From Colletes latitarsis (taxonomy: Eukaryota > Arthropoda > Insecta > Hymenoptera > Colletidae), in NCBI RefSeq assembly GCF_051014445.1, contig NW_027488368.1, positions 29,610,001 to 29,674,000 of the forward strand: DNA of 64,000 nucleotides, read 5' to 3'. A model generated the notes under the pieces. It was not told where the DNA came from. It saw nothing but the letters and a program-made list of their open reading frames with translations, and ran no database searches. Below are positions 1-11,662 of this stretch, in pieces; within the stretch, counting starts at the first letter, position 1; every line of letters starts with the position of its first letter. Made by a program: the position numbers and the translations under genes.

Positions 1-885
1 ACGTAGTAATGTGGTAACACACTGAAGGAGTCAATTAAACCTGGTTTCGATGAATATTTTAGAGGATAACACCGGTTAGGACTGGGTTAGGTCTGGGTTA
101 TGCCCGCATCTGGCTCATGATTTTGCCTTCTTCGCATACTTGTTGGCCAGATCCTGGGTGTTTTTCGTGTTTGAATCACGTAGTAATGTGGTAACACACT
201 GAAGCCGTCAATTAAACCTGGTTTCGATCAATATTTTAGAGGATAACACCGGTTAGGTCTGAGTTAGGTCTGGGATATGCGCGCATCTGGCTTGTACTTT
301 CGCTTTATTCGCAAACTTGCTGGCCAGATCCTGAGTTTTCTCCGTGTTTGAATCACGTAGTAATGTTGTACCACACTGAGGCAGTCAATTAAACCTGGTT
401 TCGATCAATATTTCAGAGGATAACACTGGTTAGGTCTGGGTTAGATCCGGGATATGCCCGCAGCTGGCTCATGATTTTGCCATCTTCGCATACTTGTTGG
501 CCAGAGCCTGGGTTTTTTTCGTGTTTGAATCACGTAGTAATGTGGTAACACACTGAAGCAGTCAATTAAACCTGGTTTCGATCAATAGTTTAGAGGATAA
601 CACCGGTTAGGTCTGGGTTAGGTCTGGTATATGCGCGCATCTGGCTTATACTTTCGCCTTTTTCGCAAACTTGTTGGCCAGATCATGGGTTTTTTCCGTG
701 TTTGAATCACGTAGTAGTGTTGTACCACACTGAGGCAGTCAATTAAACCTGGATTCGGACAGTATTTTAGAGGATAACACCGGTTAGGACTGGGTTAGGT
801 CTGGGTTATGCCCGCATCTGGCTCATGATTTTGCCTTCTTCGCATACTTGTTGGCCATATCCTGGGTGTTTTTCGTGTTTGAATC

Positions 886-1062
886 ACGTAGTAATGTGGT
901 AACACACTGAAGCAGTCAATTAAACCTGGTTTCGATAAATATTTTAGAGGATAACACCGGTTAGGTCTGGGTTAGGTCTGGGATATGCGCGCATCTGGCT
1001 TATACTTTCGCCTTTTTCGCAAACTTGTTGGCCAGATCCTGGGTTTTTTCCGTGTTTGAATC
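886..1062 (+). repeat. Reference monomer, type G
   Basis: This is a typical copy of the second main type, also exactly 177 bp. After the G-rich core it reads GGATATGCGCGCATCTGG and then CTTATACTTTCGCC, TTTTTCGCAAAC and TTTTTTCCGTG. The sequence ATGCGCGCAT at 985-994 is a perfect 10-bp palindrome that type C lacks. A type G copy is often followed by a monomer starting ACGTAGTAATGTGGTACCACACTGAGGCAG or its GTTGTACC variant, so the type marks run across the junction. The types are interspersed over the array rather than in separate blocks. Confidence 0.93.
985..994. repeat. 10-bp perfect palindrome of type G monomers (example copy)
   Basis: ATGCGCGCAT is its own reverse complement. It occurs at the same monomer position in type G copies and is broken in type C (GCCCGCAT) and in the GCGCACAT and GCACGCAT variants. 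Alternating purine-pyrimidine CGCG could favour unusual DNA structure. No function can be read from it. Confidence 0.8.
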
Positions 1063-1239
1063 ACGTAGTAATGTGGTACCACACTGAGGCAGTCAATTAA
1101 ACCTGGTTTCGATCAATATTTTAGAGGATAACACCGGTTAGGTCTGGGTTAGGTCTGGGTTATGCCCGCATCTGGCTCATGATTTTGCCTTCTTCGCATA
1201 CTTGTTGGCCAGATCCTGGGTTTTTTTCGTGTTTGAATC
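1063..1239 (+). repeat. Reference monomer, type C
   Basis: This is a typical copy of the commonest type. In order it holds the junction word ACGTAGTAATG, a CAGTCAATTAAACCTGG segment, TTTCGATCAATATTTTAGAGG, the AgeI-like palindrome ACCGGT, two 11-bp G-rich units, GGTTATGCCCGCATCTGG, then CTCATGATTTTGCC, TTCTTCGCATAC, TTGTTGGCCAGATCCTGGG, a seven-T run and CGTGTTTGAATC. It differs from type G in the stretch after the G-rich core and in the T-run context (TTTTTTTCGTG against TTTTTTCCGTG). The monomer start is an arbitrary phase chosen at the conserved ACGTAG. Confidence 0.95.
1136..1159 (+). other. G-rich core with two-tetrad G-quadruplex pattern (example copy)
   Basis: Five G-runs are spaced by three bases each: GG, TTA, GG, TCT, GGG, TTA, GG, TCT, GGG. 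Four runs of at least two G with 3-nt loops satisfy a two-tetrad quadruplex pattern. Two 11-bp TTAGGTCTGGG units make this core, and nearly every monomer has it on the + strand. Whether it folds is not shown, since two-tetrad structures are weak. The TTAGG and GGGTTAGG words look telomere-like but are interrupted by TCT. Confidence 0.6.
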
Positions 1240-1324
1240 ACGTAGTAATGTGGTAACCCTCTGAAGCAGTCAATTAAACCAGGTTTCGATGAATACTTTA
1301 GAGGATAACACCGGTTAGGTCTGA

Positions 1325-2558
1325 GTTAGGTCTGGGATATGCGCGCATCTGGCTTATACTTTCGCCTTTTTCGCAAACTTGTTGGCCAGATCCTGGGGTT
1401 TTTCCGTGTTTGAATCACGTAGTAATGTTGTACCACACTGAGGCAGTCAATTAAACCTGGATTCGGACAGTATTTTAGAGGATAACACCGGTTAGGTCTG
1501 GGTTTGGTCTGGGTTATGCCCGCATCTGGCTCATGATTTTGCCTTCTTCGCATACTTGTTGGCCAGATCCTGGGTTTTTTTCATGTTTGAATCACGTAGT
1601 AATGTGGTAACACACTGAAGCAGTCAATTAAACCTGGTTTCGATCAATATTTTAGAGGATAACACCGGTTAGGACTGGGTTAGGTCTGGGTTATGCCCGC
1701 ATCTGGCTCATGATTTTGCCTTCTTCGCATACTTGTTGGCCAGATCCTTGGTTTTTTTCGTGTTTGAATCACGTAGTAATGTGGTAATACACTGAAGCAG
1801 TCAATTAAACCTGGTTTCGATCAATATTTTAGAGGATAACACCGGTTAGGTCTGGGTTAGGTCTGGGTTATGCCCGCATCTGGCTCATGATTTTGCCTTC
1901 TTCGTATACTTGTTGGCCAGATCCTGGGTTTTTTTCGTGTTTGAATCACGTAGTAATGTGGTAACACTCTGAAGCAGTCAATTAAACCAGGTTTCGATGA
2001 ATATTTTAGAGGATAACACCGGTTAGGTCTGGGTTAGGTCTGGGATATGCGCGCAACTGGCTTATACTTTCGCCTTTTTCGCAAACTTGTTGGCCAGATC
2101 CTGGGTTTTTTCCGTGTTTGAATCACGTAGTAATGTGGTACCACACTGAGGCAGTCAATTAAACCTGGTTTCGATCAATATTTTAGAGGATAACACCGGT
2201 TAGGTCTGGGTTAGGTCTGGGTTATGCCCGCATCTGGCTCATGATTTTGCCTTCTTCGCATACTTGTTGGGCAGATCCTGGGTTTTTTTCGTGTTTGAAT
2301 CACGTAGTAATGTGGTAACACACTGAAGCAGTCAATTAAACCTGGTTTCGATCAATATTTTAGAGGGTAACACCGGTTAGGTCTGGGTTAGGTCTGGGTT
2401 ATGCCCGCATCTGGCTCATGATTTTGCCTTCTTCGCATACTTGTTGGCCAGATCCTGGGTTTTTTTCGTGTTTGAATCACGTAGTAATGTGGTAACACAC
2501 TGAAGCAGTCAATTAAACCTGGTTTCGATCAATATTTTAGAGGATAACACCGGTTAGG
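1325..2558 (+). repeat. 10-monomer duplication, copy 1
   Basis: This stretch matches 3095-4328 with an offset of 1770 bp (10 x 177). Shared rare variants include ATTCGGACAG with GGGTTTGGTCTGG, CAGATCCTTGG, TTCGTATACTTG, GCGCAACTGGC, TTGGGCAGATCC and TTAGAGGGTAAC. I saw four single-base differences, near 1398, 1593, 1694 and 1984. The similarity fades rather than stops at the right edge. Confidence 0.88.
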
Positions 2559-3094
2559 TCTGGGTTTGGTCTGGGTTATGCCCGCATCTGGCTCATGATT
2601 TTGCCTTCTTCGCATACTTGTTGGCCAGATCCTGGGTTTTTTCCGTGTTTGAATCACGTAGTAATGTGGTAACACACTGAAGCAGTCAATTAAACCTGGT
2701 TTCGATCAATATTTTAGAGGATAACACCGGTTAGGACTGGGTTAGGTCTGGGTTATGCCCGCATCTGGCTCATGATTTTGCCTTCTTCGCATACTTGTTG
2801 GCCATATCCTGGGTGTTTTTCGTGTTTGAATCACGTAGTAATGTGGTAACACACTGAAGCAGTCAATTAAACCTGGTTTCGATCAATATTTCAGAGGATA
2901 ACACCGGTAAGGTCTGGGTTAGGTCTGGGTTATGCCCGCATATGGCTCATGATTTTGCCTTCTTCGCATACTTGTTGGCCAGATCCTGGGTTTTTTTCGT
3001 GTTTGAATCACGTAGTAATGTGGTAACACTCTGAAGCGGTCAATTAAACCAGGTTTCGATAAATATTTTAGAGGATAACACCGGTTAGGTCTGG

Positions 3095-4328
3095 GTTAGG
3101 TCTGGGATATGCGCGCATCTGGCTTATACTTTCGCCTTTTTCGCAAACTTGTTGGCCAGATCCTGGGTTTTTTCCGTGTTTGAATCACGTAGTAATGTTG
3201 TACCACACTGAGGCAGTCAATTAAACCTGGATTCGGACAGTATTTTAGAGGATAACACCGGTTAGGTCTGGGTTTGGTCTGGGTTATGCCCGCATCTGGC
3301 TCATGATTTTGCCTTCTTCGCATACTTGTTGGCCAGATCCTGGGTTTTTTTCGTGTTTGAATCACGTAGTAATGTGGTAACACACTGAAGCAGTCAATTA
3401 AACCTGGTTTCGATCAATATTTTAGAGGATAACACCGGTTAGGACTGGGTTAGGTCTGGGTTAAGCCCGCATCTGGCTCATGATTTTGCCTTCTTCGCAT
3501 ACTTGTTGGCCAGATCCTTGGTTTTTTTCGTGTTTGAATCACGTAGTAATGTGGTAATACACTGAAGCAGTCAATTAAACCTGGTTTCGATCAATATTTT
3601 AGAGGATAACACCGGTTAGGTCTGGGTTAGGTCTGGGTTATGCCCGCATCTGGCTCATGATTTTGCCTTCTTCGTATACTTGTTGGCCAGATCCTGGGTT
3701 TTTTTCGTGTTTGAATCACGTAGTAATGTGGTAACACTCTGAAGCAGTCAATTGAACCAGGTTTCGATGAATATTTTAGAGGATAACACCGGTTAGGTCT
3801 GGGTTAGGTCTGGGATATGCGCGCAACTGGCTTATACTTTCGCCTTTTTCGCAAACTTGTTGGCCAGATCCTGGGTTTTTTCCGTGTTTGAATCACGTAG
3901 TAATGTGGTACCACACTGAGGCAGTCAATTAAACCTGGTTTCGATCAATATTTTAGAGGATAACACCGGTTAGGTCTGGGTTAGGTCTGGGTTATGCCCG
4001 CATCTGGCTCATGATTTTGCCTTCTTCGCATACTTGTTGGGCAGATCCTGGGTTTTTTTCGTGTTTGAATCACGTAGTAATGTGGTAACACACTGAAGCA
4101 GTCAATTAAACCTGGTTTCGATCAATATTTTAGAGGGTAACACCGGTTAGGTCTGGGTTAGGTCTGGGTTATGCCCGCATCTGGCTCATGATTTTGCCTT
4201 CTTCGCATACTTGTTGGCCAGATCCTGGGTTTTTTTCGTGTTTGAATCACGTAGTAATGTGGTAACACACTGAAGCAGTCAATTAAACCTGGTTTCGATC
4301 AATATTTTAGAGGATAACACCGGTTAGG
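3095..4328 (+). repeat. 10-monomer duplication, copy 2
   Basis: Partner of 1325-2558. It differs by TTAAGCCCGC where copy 1 has TTATGCCCGC and by CAATTGAACC where copy 1 has CAATTAAACC. The near-adjacent placement (period 1770 bp, matched length about 1.23 kb) fits one unequal exchange. Confidence 0.88.
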
Positions 4329-4945
4329 ACTGGGTTAGGTCTGGGTTATGCCCGCATCTGGCTCATGATTTTGCCTTCTTCGCATACTTGTTGGCCAGAT
4401 CCTGGGTTTTTTTCGTGTTTGAATCACGTAGTAATGTGGTAACACACTGAAGCAGTCAATTAAACCTGGTTTCGATCTATATTTTAGAGGATAACACCGG
4501 TTAGGACTGGGTTAGGTCTGGGTTATGCCCGCATCTGGCTCATGATTTTGCCTTCTTCGCATACTTGTTGGCCAGATCCTTGGTTTTTTTCGTGTTTGAA
4601 TCACGTAGTAATGTGGTAACACTCTGAAGCAGTCAATTAAACCAGGTTTCGATGAATATTTTAGACGATAACACCGGTTAGGTCTGGGTTAGGTCTGGGA
4701 TATGCGCGCAACTGGCTTATACTTTCGCCTTTTTCGCAAACTTGTTGGCCAGATCCTGGGTTTTTTCCGTGTTTGAATCACGTAGTAATGTTGTACCACA
4801 CTGAGGCAGTCAATTAAACCTGGATTCGGACAGTATTTTAGAGGATAGCACCGGTTAGGTCTGGGTTAGGTCTAGGATATGCGCGCATCTGGCTTATACT
4901 TTCTCCTTTTTCGCTAACTTGTTGGCTAGATCCTGGGTTTTTTCG

Positions 4946-4955
4946 GGTTCGAATC
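4946..4955 (+). other. Pol III B-box-like word in a variant monomer
   Basis: GGTTCGAATC matches the first ten positions of the tRNA-type B box GGTTCGANNCC; the next base is A instead of C. Copies lie at 10,433, 51,282, 54,113, 60,129 and 62,606. The common monomer reads GTGTTTGAATC here. No A box at the right distance and no tRNA fold were seen, so a transcription unit is not claimed. Confidence 0.3.
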
Positions 4956-5120
4956 ACTTAGTAATGTGGTAACACACTGAAGCAGTCAATTAAACCTGGT
5001 TTCGATCTATATTTTAGAGGATAACACCGGTTTGGTCTGGGTTAGGTTTGGGTTATGCGCGCATCTGGCATATACTTTCGCCTTTTTCGCAAACTTGTTG
5101 GCTAGATCCTGGATTTTTTT

Positions 5121-5135
5121 CGTGATTGAATCACG
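5121..5135. repeat. 15-bp dyad at the monomer junction (example copy)
   Basis: CGTGATTGAATCACG is a perfect dyad (seven-base arms around a central G). The common monomer has CGTGTTTGAATCACG, which is the same dyad with one mismatched pair. The perfect form recurs, for example, near 10,608, 18,742, 22,989, 27,056, 30,762 and 33,944, and becomes frequent from 41 kb on. Confidence 0.85.
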
Positions 5136-7639
5136 TAGTAATGTGGTAACACAGTGAAGCAGTCAATCAAACCTGGTTTCGATCAATATTTCACAGGATA
5201 ACACCGGTTAGGTCTGGGTTAGGTCTGGGTTATGCCCGCATCTGGCTCATGATTTTGCCTTCTTCGTATACTTGTTGGGCAGATCCTGGGTTTTTTTCGT
5301 GTTTGAATCACGTAGTAATGTGGTAACACACTGAAGCAGTCAATTAAACCTGGTTTCGATCAATATTTTAGAGGGTAACACCGGTTAGGTCTGGGTTAGG
5401 TCTGGGTTATGCCCGCATCTGGCTCATGGTTTTGCCTTCTTCGCATACTTGTTGGCCAGATCCTGGGTTTTTTTCGAGTTTGAATCACGTAGTAATGTGG
5501 CAACACACTGAAGCAGACAATTAAACCTGGTTTCGATCAATATTTTAGAGGATAACACCGGTTAGGTCTGGGTTAGGTCTGGGTTATGCCCGCATCTGGC
5601 TCATGATTTTGCCTTCTTCGCATACTTGTTGGCCAGATCCTGGGTTTTTTTCGTGTTTGAATCACGTAGTAATGTGGTAATACACTGAAGCAGTCAATTA
5701 AACCTGGTTTCGATCAATATTTTAGAGGATAACACCGGTTAGGTCTGGGTTAGGTCTGGGTTATGCCCGCATATGGCTCATGATTTTGCCTTCTTCGCAT
5801 ACTTGTTGGCCAGATCCTGCGCTTTTTTCGTGTTTGAATCACGTAGTAATGTGGTAACACTCTGAAGCAGTCAATTAAACCAGGTTTCGATGAATATTTT
5901 AGAGGATAACTCCGGTTAGGTCTGGGTTAGGTCTGGGATATGCGCGCATCTGGCTTATACTTTCGCCTTTTTCGCAAACTTGTTGGCCAGATCCTGGGTT
6001 TTTTCCGTGTTTGAATCACGTAGTAATGTGGTACCACACTGAGGCAGTCAATTAAACCTGGTTTCGATCAATATTTTAGAGGATAACACCGGTTAGGTCT
6101 GGGTTAGGTCTGGGTTATGCCCGCATCAGGCTCATGAGTTTGCCTTCTTCGCATACTTGTTGGCCAGATCCTGGGTTTTTTTCGTGTTTGAATCACGTAG
6201 TGATGTGGTAACACTCTGAAGCAGTCAATTAAACCAGGTTTCGATGAATATTTTAGAGGATAACTCCGGTTAGGTCTGGGTTAGGTCTGGGATATGCGCG
6301 CATCTGGCTTATACTTTCGCCTTTTTCGCAAACTTGTTGGCCAGATCCTGGGGTTTTTCCGTGTTTGAATCACGTAGTAATGTGGTAACACACTGAAGCA
6401 GTCAATTAAACCTGGTTTCGATCAATATTTTAGAGGATAACACCGGTTAGGACTGGGTTAGGTCTGGGTTATGCCCGCATCTGGCTCATGATTTTGCCTT
6501 CTTCGCATACTTGTTGGCCAGATCCTGGGTTTTTTTCGCGTTTGAATCACGCAGTAATGTTGTACCACACTGAAGCAGTCAATTAAACCTGGTTTCGATC
6601 AATATTTTAGAGGATAACACCGGTTAGGTCTGGGTTAGGTCTGGTATATGCGCGCATCTGGCTTATACTTTCGCCTTTTTCGCAAACTTGTTGGCCAGAT
6701 CATGGGTTTTTTCCGTGTTTGAATCACGTAGTAATGTTGTACCACACTGAGGCAGTCAATTAAGCCTGGATTCGGACAGTATTTTAGAGGATAACACCGG
6801 TTAGGTCTGGGTTTGGTCTGGGTTATGCCCGCATCTGGCTCATGATTTTGCCTTCTTCGCATACTTGTTGGCCAGATCCTGGGTTTTTTTCGTGTTTGAA
6901 TCACGTAGTAATGTGGTAACACACTGAAGCAGTCAATTAAACCTGGTTTCGATCAATATTTTAGAGGATAACACCGCTTAGGTCTGGGTTAGGTGTGGGT
7001 TATGCCCGCATCTGGCTCATGATTTTGCCTTTTTCGCATACTTGTTGGCCAGATCCTGGGTTTTTTTCGTGTTTGAATCACGCAGTAATGTGGTAACACA
7101 CTGAAGCAGTCAATTAAACCTGGTTTCGATCAATATTTCAGAGGATAACACCGGTTAGGTCTGAGTTAGGTTTGGGATATGCGCGCATCTGGCTTATACT
7201 TTCGCTTTATTCGCAAACTTGTTGGCCAGATCCTGGGTTTTTTCCGTGTTTGAATCACGTAGTAATGCTGTACCACACTGAGGCAGTCTATTAAACCTGG
7301 TTTCGATCAATATTTCAGAGGATAACACCGGTTAGGTCTGGGTTAGGTCCGGGATAAGCCCGCAGCTGGCTCATGATTTTGCCTTCTTCGCATACTTGTT
7401 GGCCAGATCCTGGGTTTTTTTCGTGTTTGAATCACGTAGTAATGTGGTAACACACTGAAGCAGTCAATTAAACCTGGTTTCGATCAATATTTTAGAGGAT
7501 AACACCGGTTAGGTCTGGGGTTAGGTCTGGTATATGCGCGCATCTGGCTTATACTTTCGCCTTTTTCGCAAACTTGTTGGCCAGATCCTGGGTTTTTTTC
7601 GTGTTTGAATCACGTAGTAATGTGGCAACACACTGAAGC

Positions 7640-8606
7640 AGTCAATTAAACCTGGTTTCGATCAATATTTTAGAGGATAACACCGGTTAGGTCTGGGTTA
7701 GGTCTGGGTTATGCCCGCATCTGGCTCATGATTTTGCCTTCTTCGCATACTTGTTGGCCAGATCCTGGGTTTTTTTCGTGTTTGAATCACGTAGTAATGT
7801 GGTAATACACTGAAGCAGTCAATTAAACCTGGTTTCGATCAATATTTTAGAGGATAACACCGGTTAGGTCTGGGTTAGGTCTGGGTTATGCCCGCATCTG
7901 GCTCATGATTTTGCCTTCTTCGCATACTTGTTGGCCAGATCCTGGGTTTTTTTCGTGTTTGAATCACGTAGTAATGTGGTAACACTCTAAAGGAGTCAAT
8001 TAAACCTGGTTTCGATCAATATTTTAGAGGATAACACCGGTTAGGTCTGGGTTAGATCTGGGTTATGCCCGCATCTGGCTCATGATTTTGCCTTCTTCGC
8101 ATACTTGTTGGCCAGATCCTGGGTTTTTTTCGTGTTTGAATCACGTAGTAATGTGGTAATACACTGAAGCAGTCAATTAAACCTGGTTTCGATCAATATT
8201 TTAGAGGATAACACCGTTTAGGTCTGGGTTAGGTCTGGGTTATGCCCGCATATGGCTCATGATTTTGCCTTCTTCGCATACTTGTTGGCCAGATCCTGGG
8301 TTTTTTTCGTGTTTGAATCACGTAGTAATGTGGTAACACTCTGAAGCAGTCAATTAAACCAGGTTTCGATGAATATTTTAGAGGATAACACCGGTTAGGT
8401 CTGGGTTAGGTCTGGGATATGCCCGCATCTGGCTTATACTTTCGCCTTTTTCGCAAACTTGTTGGCCAGATCCTGGGTTTTTTCCGTGTTTGAATCACGT
8501 AGTAATGTGGTACCACACTGAGGCAGTCAATTAAACTTGGTTTCGATCAATATTTCACAGGATAACACCGGTTAGGTCTGGGTTAGGTCTGGGTTATGCC
8601 CGCATC
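7640..8606 (+). repeat. 6-monomer tandem duplication, copy 1
   Basis: This stretch matches 8702-9668 at an offset of 1062 bp (6 x 177) with no difference seen. The best private marker is ACACTCTAAAGGAGTC at 7982 and 9044. TTAGATCTGGG and ACACCGTTTAGG are also shared. The left break is GAAGCAG against GAAGGAG, and the right break is CATCAGGCACATG against CATCTGGCTCATG. Confidence 0.92.
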
Positions 8607-8701
8607 AGGCACATGATTTTGCCTTCTTCGCATACTTGTTGGCCAGATCCTGGGTTTTTTTCGTGTTTGAATCACGTAGTAATGTGGTAACACACTGAAG
8701 G

Positions 8702-9668
8702 AGTCAATTAAACCTGGTTTCGATCAATATTTTAGAGGATAACACCGGTTAGGTCTGGGTTAGGTCTGGGTTATGCCCGCATCTGGCTCATGATTTTGCC
8801 TTCTTCGCATACTTGTTGGCCAGATCCTGGGTTTTTTTCGTGTTTGAATCACGTAGTAATGTGGTAATACACTGAAGCAGTCAATTAAACCTGGTTTCGA
8901 TCAATATTTTAGAGGATAACACCGGTTAGGTCTGGGTTAGGTCTGGGTTATGCCCGCATCTGGCTCATGATTTTGCCTTCTTCGCATACTTGTTGGCCAG
9001 ATCCTGGGTTTTTTTCGTGTTTGAATCACGTAGTAATGTGGTAACACTCTAAAGGAGTCAATTAAACCTGGTTTCGATCAATATTTTAGAGGATAACACC
9101 GGTTAGGTCTGGGTTAGATCTGGGTTATGCCCGCATCTGGCTCATGATTTTGCCTTCTTCGCATACTTGTTGGCCAGATCCTGGGTTTTTTTCGTGTTTG
9201 AATCACGTAGTAATGTGGTAATACACTGAAGCAGTCAATTAAACCTGGTTTCGATCAATATTTTAGAGGATAACACCGTTTAGGTCTGGGTTAGGTCTGG
9301 GTTATGCCCGCATATGGCTCATGATTTTGCCTTCTTCGCATACTTGTTGGCCAGATCCTGGGTTTTTTTCGTGTTTGAATCACGTAGTAATGTGGTAACA
9401 CTCTGAAGCAGTCAATTAAACCAGGTTTCGATGAATATTTTAGAGGATAACACCGGTTAGGTCTGGGTTAGGTCTGGGATATGCCCGCATCTGGCTTATA
9501 CTTTCGCCTTTTTCGCAAACTTGTTGGCCAGATCCTGGGTTTTTTCCGTGTTTGAATCACGTAGTAATGTGGTACCACACTGAGGCAGTCAATTAAACTT
9601 GGTTTCGATCAATATTTCACAGGATAACACCGGTTAGGTCTGGGTTAGGTCTGGGTTATGCCCGCATC
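8702..9668 (+). repeat. 6-monomer tandem duplication, copy 2
   Basis: Partner of 7640-8606 and directly next to it. The pair sits between the two copies of the 1.9-kb block, so it was probably added to the array independently of that block. Confidence 0.92.
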
Positions 9669-9763
9669 TGGCTCATGATTTTGCCTTCTTCGCATACTTG
9701 TTGGCCAGATCCTGGGTTTTTTTCGTGTTTGAATCACGTAGTAATGTGGTAACACACTGAAGG

Positions 9764-11662
9764 AGTCAATTAAACCTGGTTTCGATCAATATTTTAGAGG
9801 ATAACACCGGTTAGGACTGGGTTAGGTCTGGGTTATGCCCGCATCTGGCTCATGATTTTGCCTTCTTCGCATACTTGTTGGCCAGATCCTGGGTTTTTTT
9901 CGTGTTTGAATCACGTAGTAATGTGGTAACACACTGAAGCAGTCAATTAAACCTGGTTTCGATCTATATTTTAGAGGATAACACCGGTTAGGACTGGGTT
10001 AGGTCTGGGTTATGCCCGCATCTGGCTCATGATTTTGCCTTCTTCGCATACTTGTTGGCCAGATCCTTGGTTTTTTTCGTGTTTGAATCACGTAGTAATG
10101 TGGTAACACTCTGAAGCAGTCAATTAAACCAGGTTTCGATGAATATTTTAGACGATAACACCGGTTAGGTCTGGGTTAGGTCTGGGATATGCGCGCAACT
10201 GGCTTATACTTTCGCCTTTTTCGCAAACTTGTTGGCCAGATCCTGGGTTTTTTCCGTGTTTGAATCACGTAGTAATGTTGTACCACACTGAGGCAGTCAA
10301 TTAAACCTGGATTCGGACAGTATTTTAGAGGATAGCACCGGTTAGGTCTGGGTTAGGTCTAGGATATGCGCGCATCTGGCTTATACTTTCTCCTTTTTCG
10401 CTAACTTGTTGGCTAGATCCTGGGTTTTTTCGGGTTCGAATCACTTAGTAATGTGGTAACACACTGAAGCAGTCAATTAAACCTGGTTTCGATCTATATT
10501 TTAGAGGATAACACCGGTTTGGTCTGGGTTAGGTTTGGGTTATGCGCGCATCTGGCATATACTTTCGCCTTTTTCGCAAACTTGTTGGCTAGATCCTGGA
10601 TTTTTTTCGTGATTGAATCACGTAGTAATGTGGTAACACAGTGAAGCAGTCAATCAAACCTGGTTTCGATCAATATTTCACAGGATAACACCGGTTAGGT
10701 CTGGGTTAGGTCTGGGTTATGCCCGCATCTGGCTCATGATTTTGCCTTCTTCGTATACTTGTTGGGCAGATCCTGGGTTTTTTTCGTGTTTGAATCACGT
10801 AGTAATGTGGTAACACACTGAAGCAGTCAATTAAACCTGGTTTCGATCAATATTTTAGAGGGTAACACCGGTTAGGTCTGGGTTAGGTCTGGGTTATGCC
10901 CGCATCTGGCTCATGGTTTTGCCTTCTTCGCATACTTGTTGGCCAGATCCTGGGTTTTTTTCGAGTTTGAATCACGTAGTAATGTGGCAACACACTGAAG
11001 CAGACAATTAAACCTGGTTTCGATCAATATTTTAGAGGATAACACCGGTTAGGTCTGGGTTAGGTCTGGGTTATGCCCGCATCTGGCTCATGATTTTGCC
11101 TTCTTCGCATACTTGTTGGCCAGATCCTGGGTTTTTTTCGTGTTTGAATCACGTAGTAATGTGGTAATACACTGAAGCAGTCAATTAAACCTGGTTTCGA
11201 TCAATATTTTAGAGGATAACACCGGTTAGGTCTGGGTTAGGTCTGGGTTATGCCCGCATATGGCTCATGATTTTGCCTTCTTCGCATACTTGTTGGCCAG
11301 ATCCTGCGCTTTTTTCGTGTTTGAATCACGTAGTAATGTGGTAACACTCTGAAGCAGTCAATTAAACCAGGTTTCGATGAATATTTTAGAGGATAACTCC
11401 GGTTAGGTCTGGGTTAGGTCTGGGATATGCGCGCATCTGGCTTATACTTTCGCCTTTTTCGCAAACTTGTTGGCCAGATCCTGGGTTTTTTCCGTGTTTG
11501 AATCACGTAGTAATGTGGTACCACACTGAGGCAGTCAATTAAACCTGGTTTCGATCAATATTTTAGAGGATAACACCGGTTAGGTCTGGGTTAGGTCTGG
11601 GTTATGCCCGCATCAGGCTCATGAGTTTGCCTTCTTCGCATACTTGTTGGCCAGATCCTGGG
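9764..11662 (+). repeat. 1.9-kb block duplicated 31 monomers away, copy 2
   Basis: Partner of 4277-6175. The left break is at GAAGGAG against GAAGCAG, and the right break is at CTGGGATTTTTT against CTGGGTTTTTTT. About 3.6 kb of other monomers separate the two copies, so the full repeated unit may be the 5487-bp span with later changes inside it. Confidence 0.93.

Larger units (their letters stand above)
4277..6175 (+). repeat. 1.9-kb block duplicated 31 monomers away, copy 1
   Basis: About 1,899 bp match 9764-11662 at an offset of exactly 5487 bp (31 x 177), and I saw no difference by eye. The block holds many private variants shared only by the pair: GATCTATATT with TAGACGATAACACC, GATAGCACCGG, CTTTCTCC, CGGGTTCGAATCACTTAG, CTCATGGTTTTGCC, TTCGAGTTTGAATC, GCAGACAATT, CCTGCGCTTTTTTCG and CATCAGGCTCATGAG. 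The near-perfect match shows a recent event. Confidence 0.93.

Noticed and set aside
178..1062. A strict two-monomer (C-G alternating) 354-bp unit
   Set aside because: The first few monomers alternate, but type C runs of two to five are common soon after (for example 1,595-1,950 and 2,130-3,010), so there is no fixed dimer.
1136..1159. Interstitial telomere repeat
   Set aside because: Only isolated TTAGG words separated by TCT occur, two per monomer. There is no run of any telomere hexamer or heptamer.
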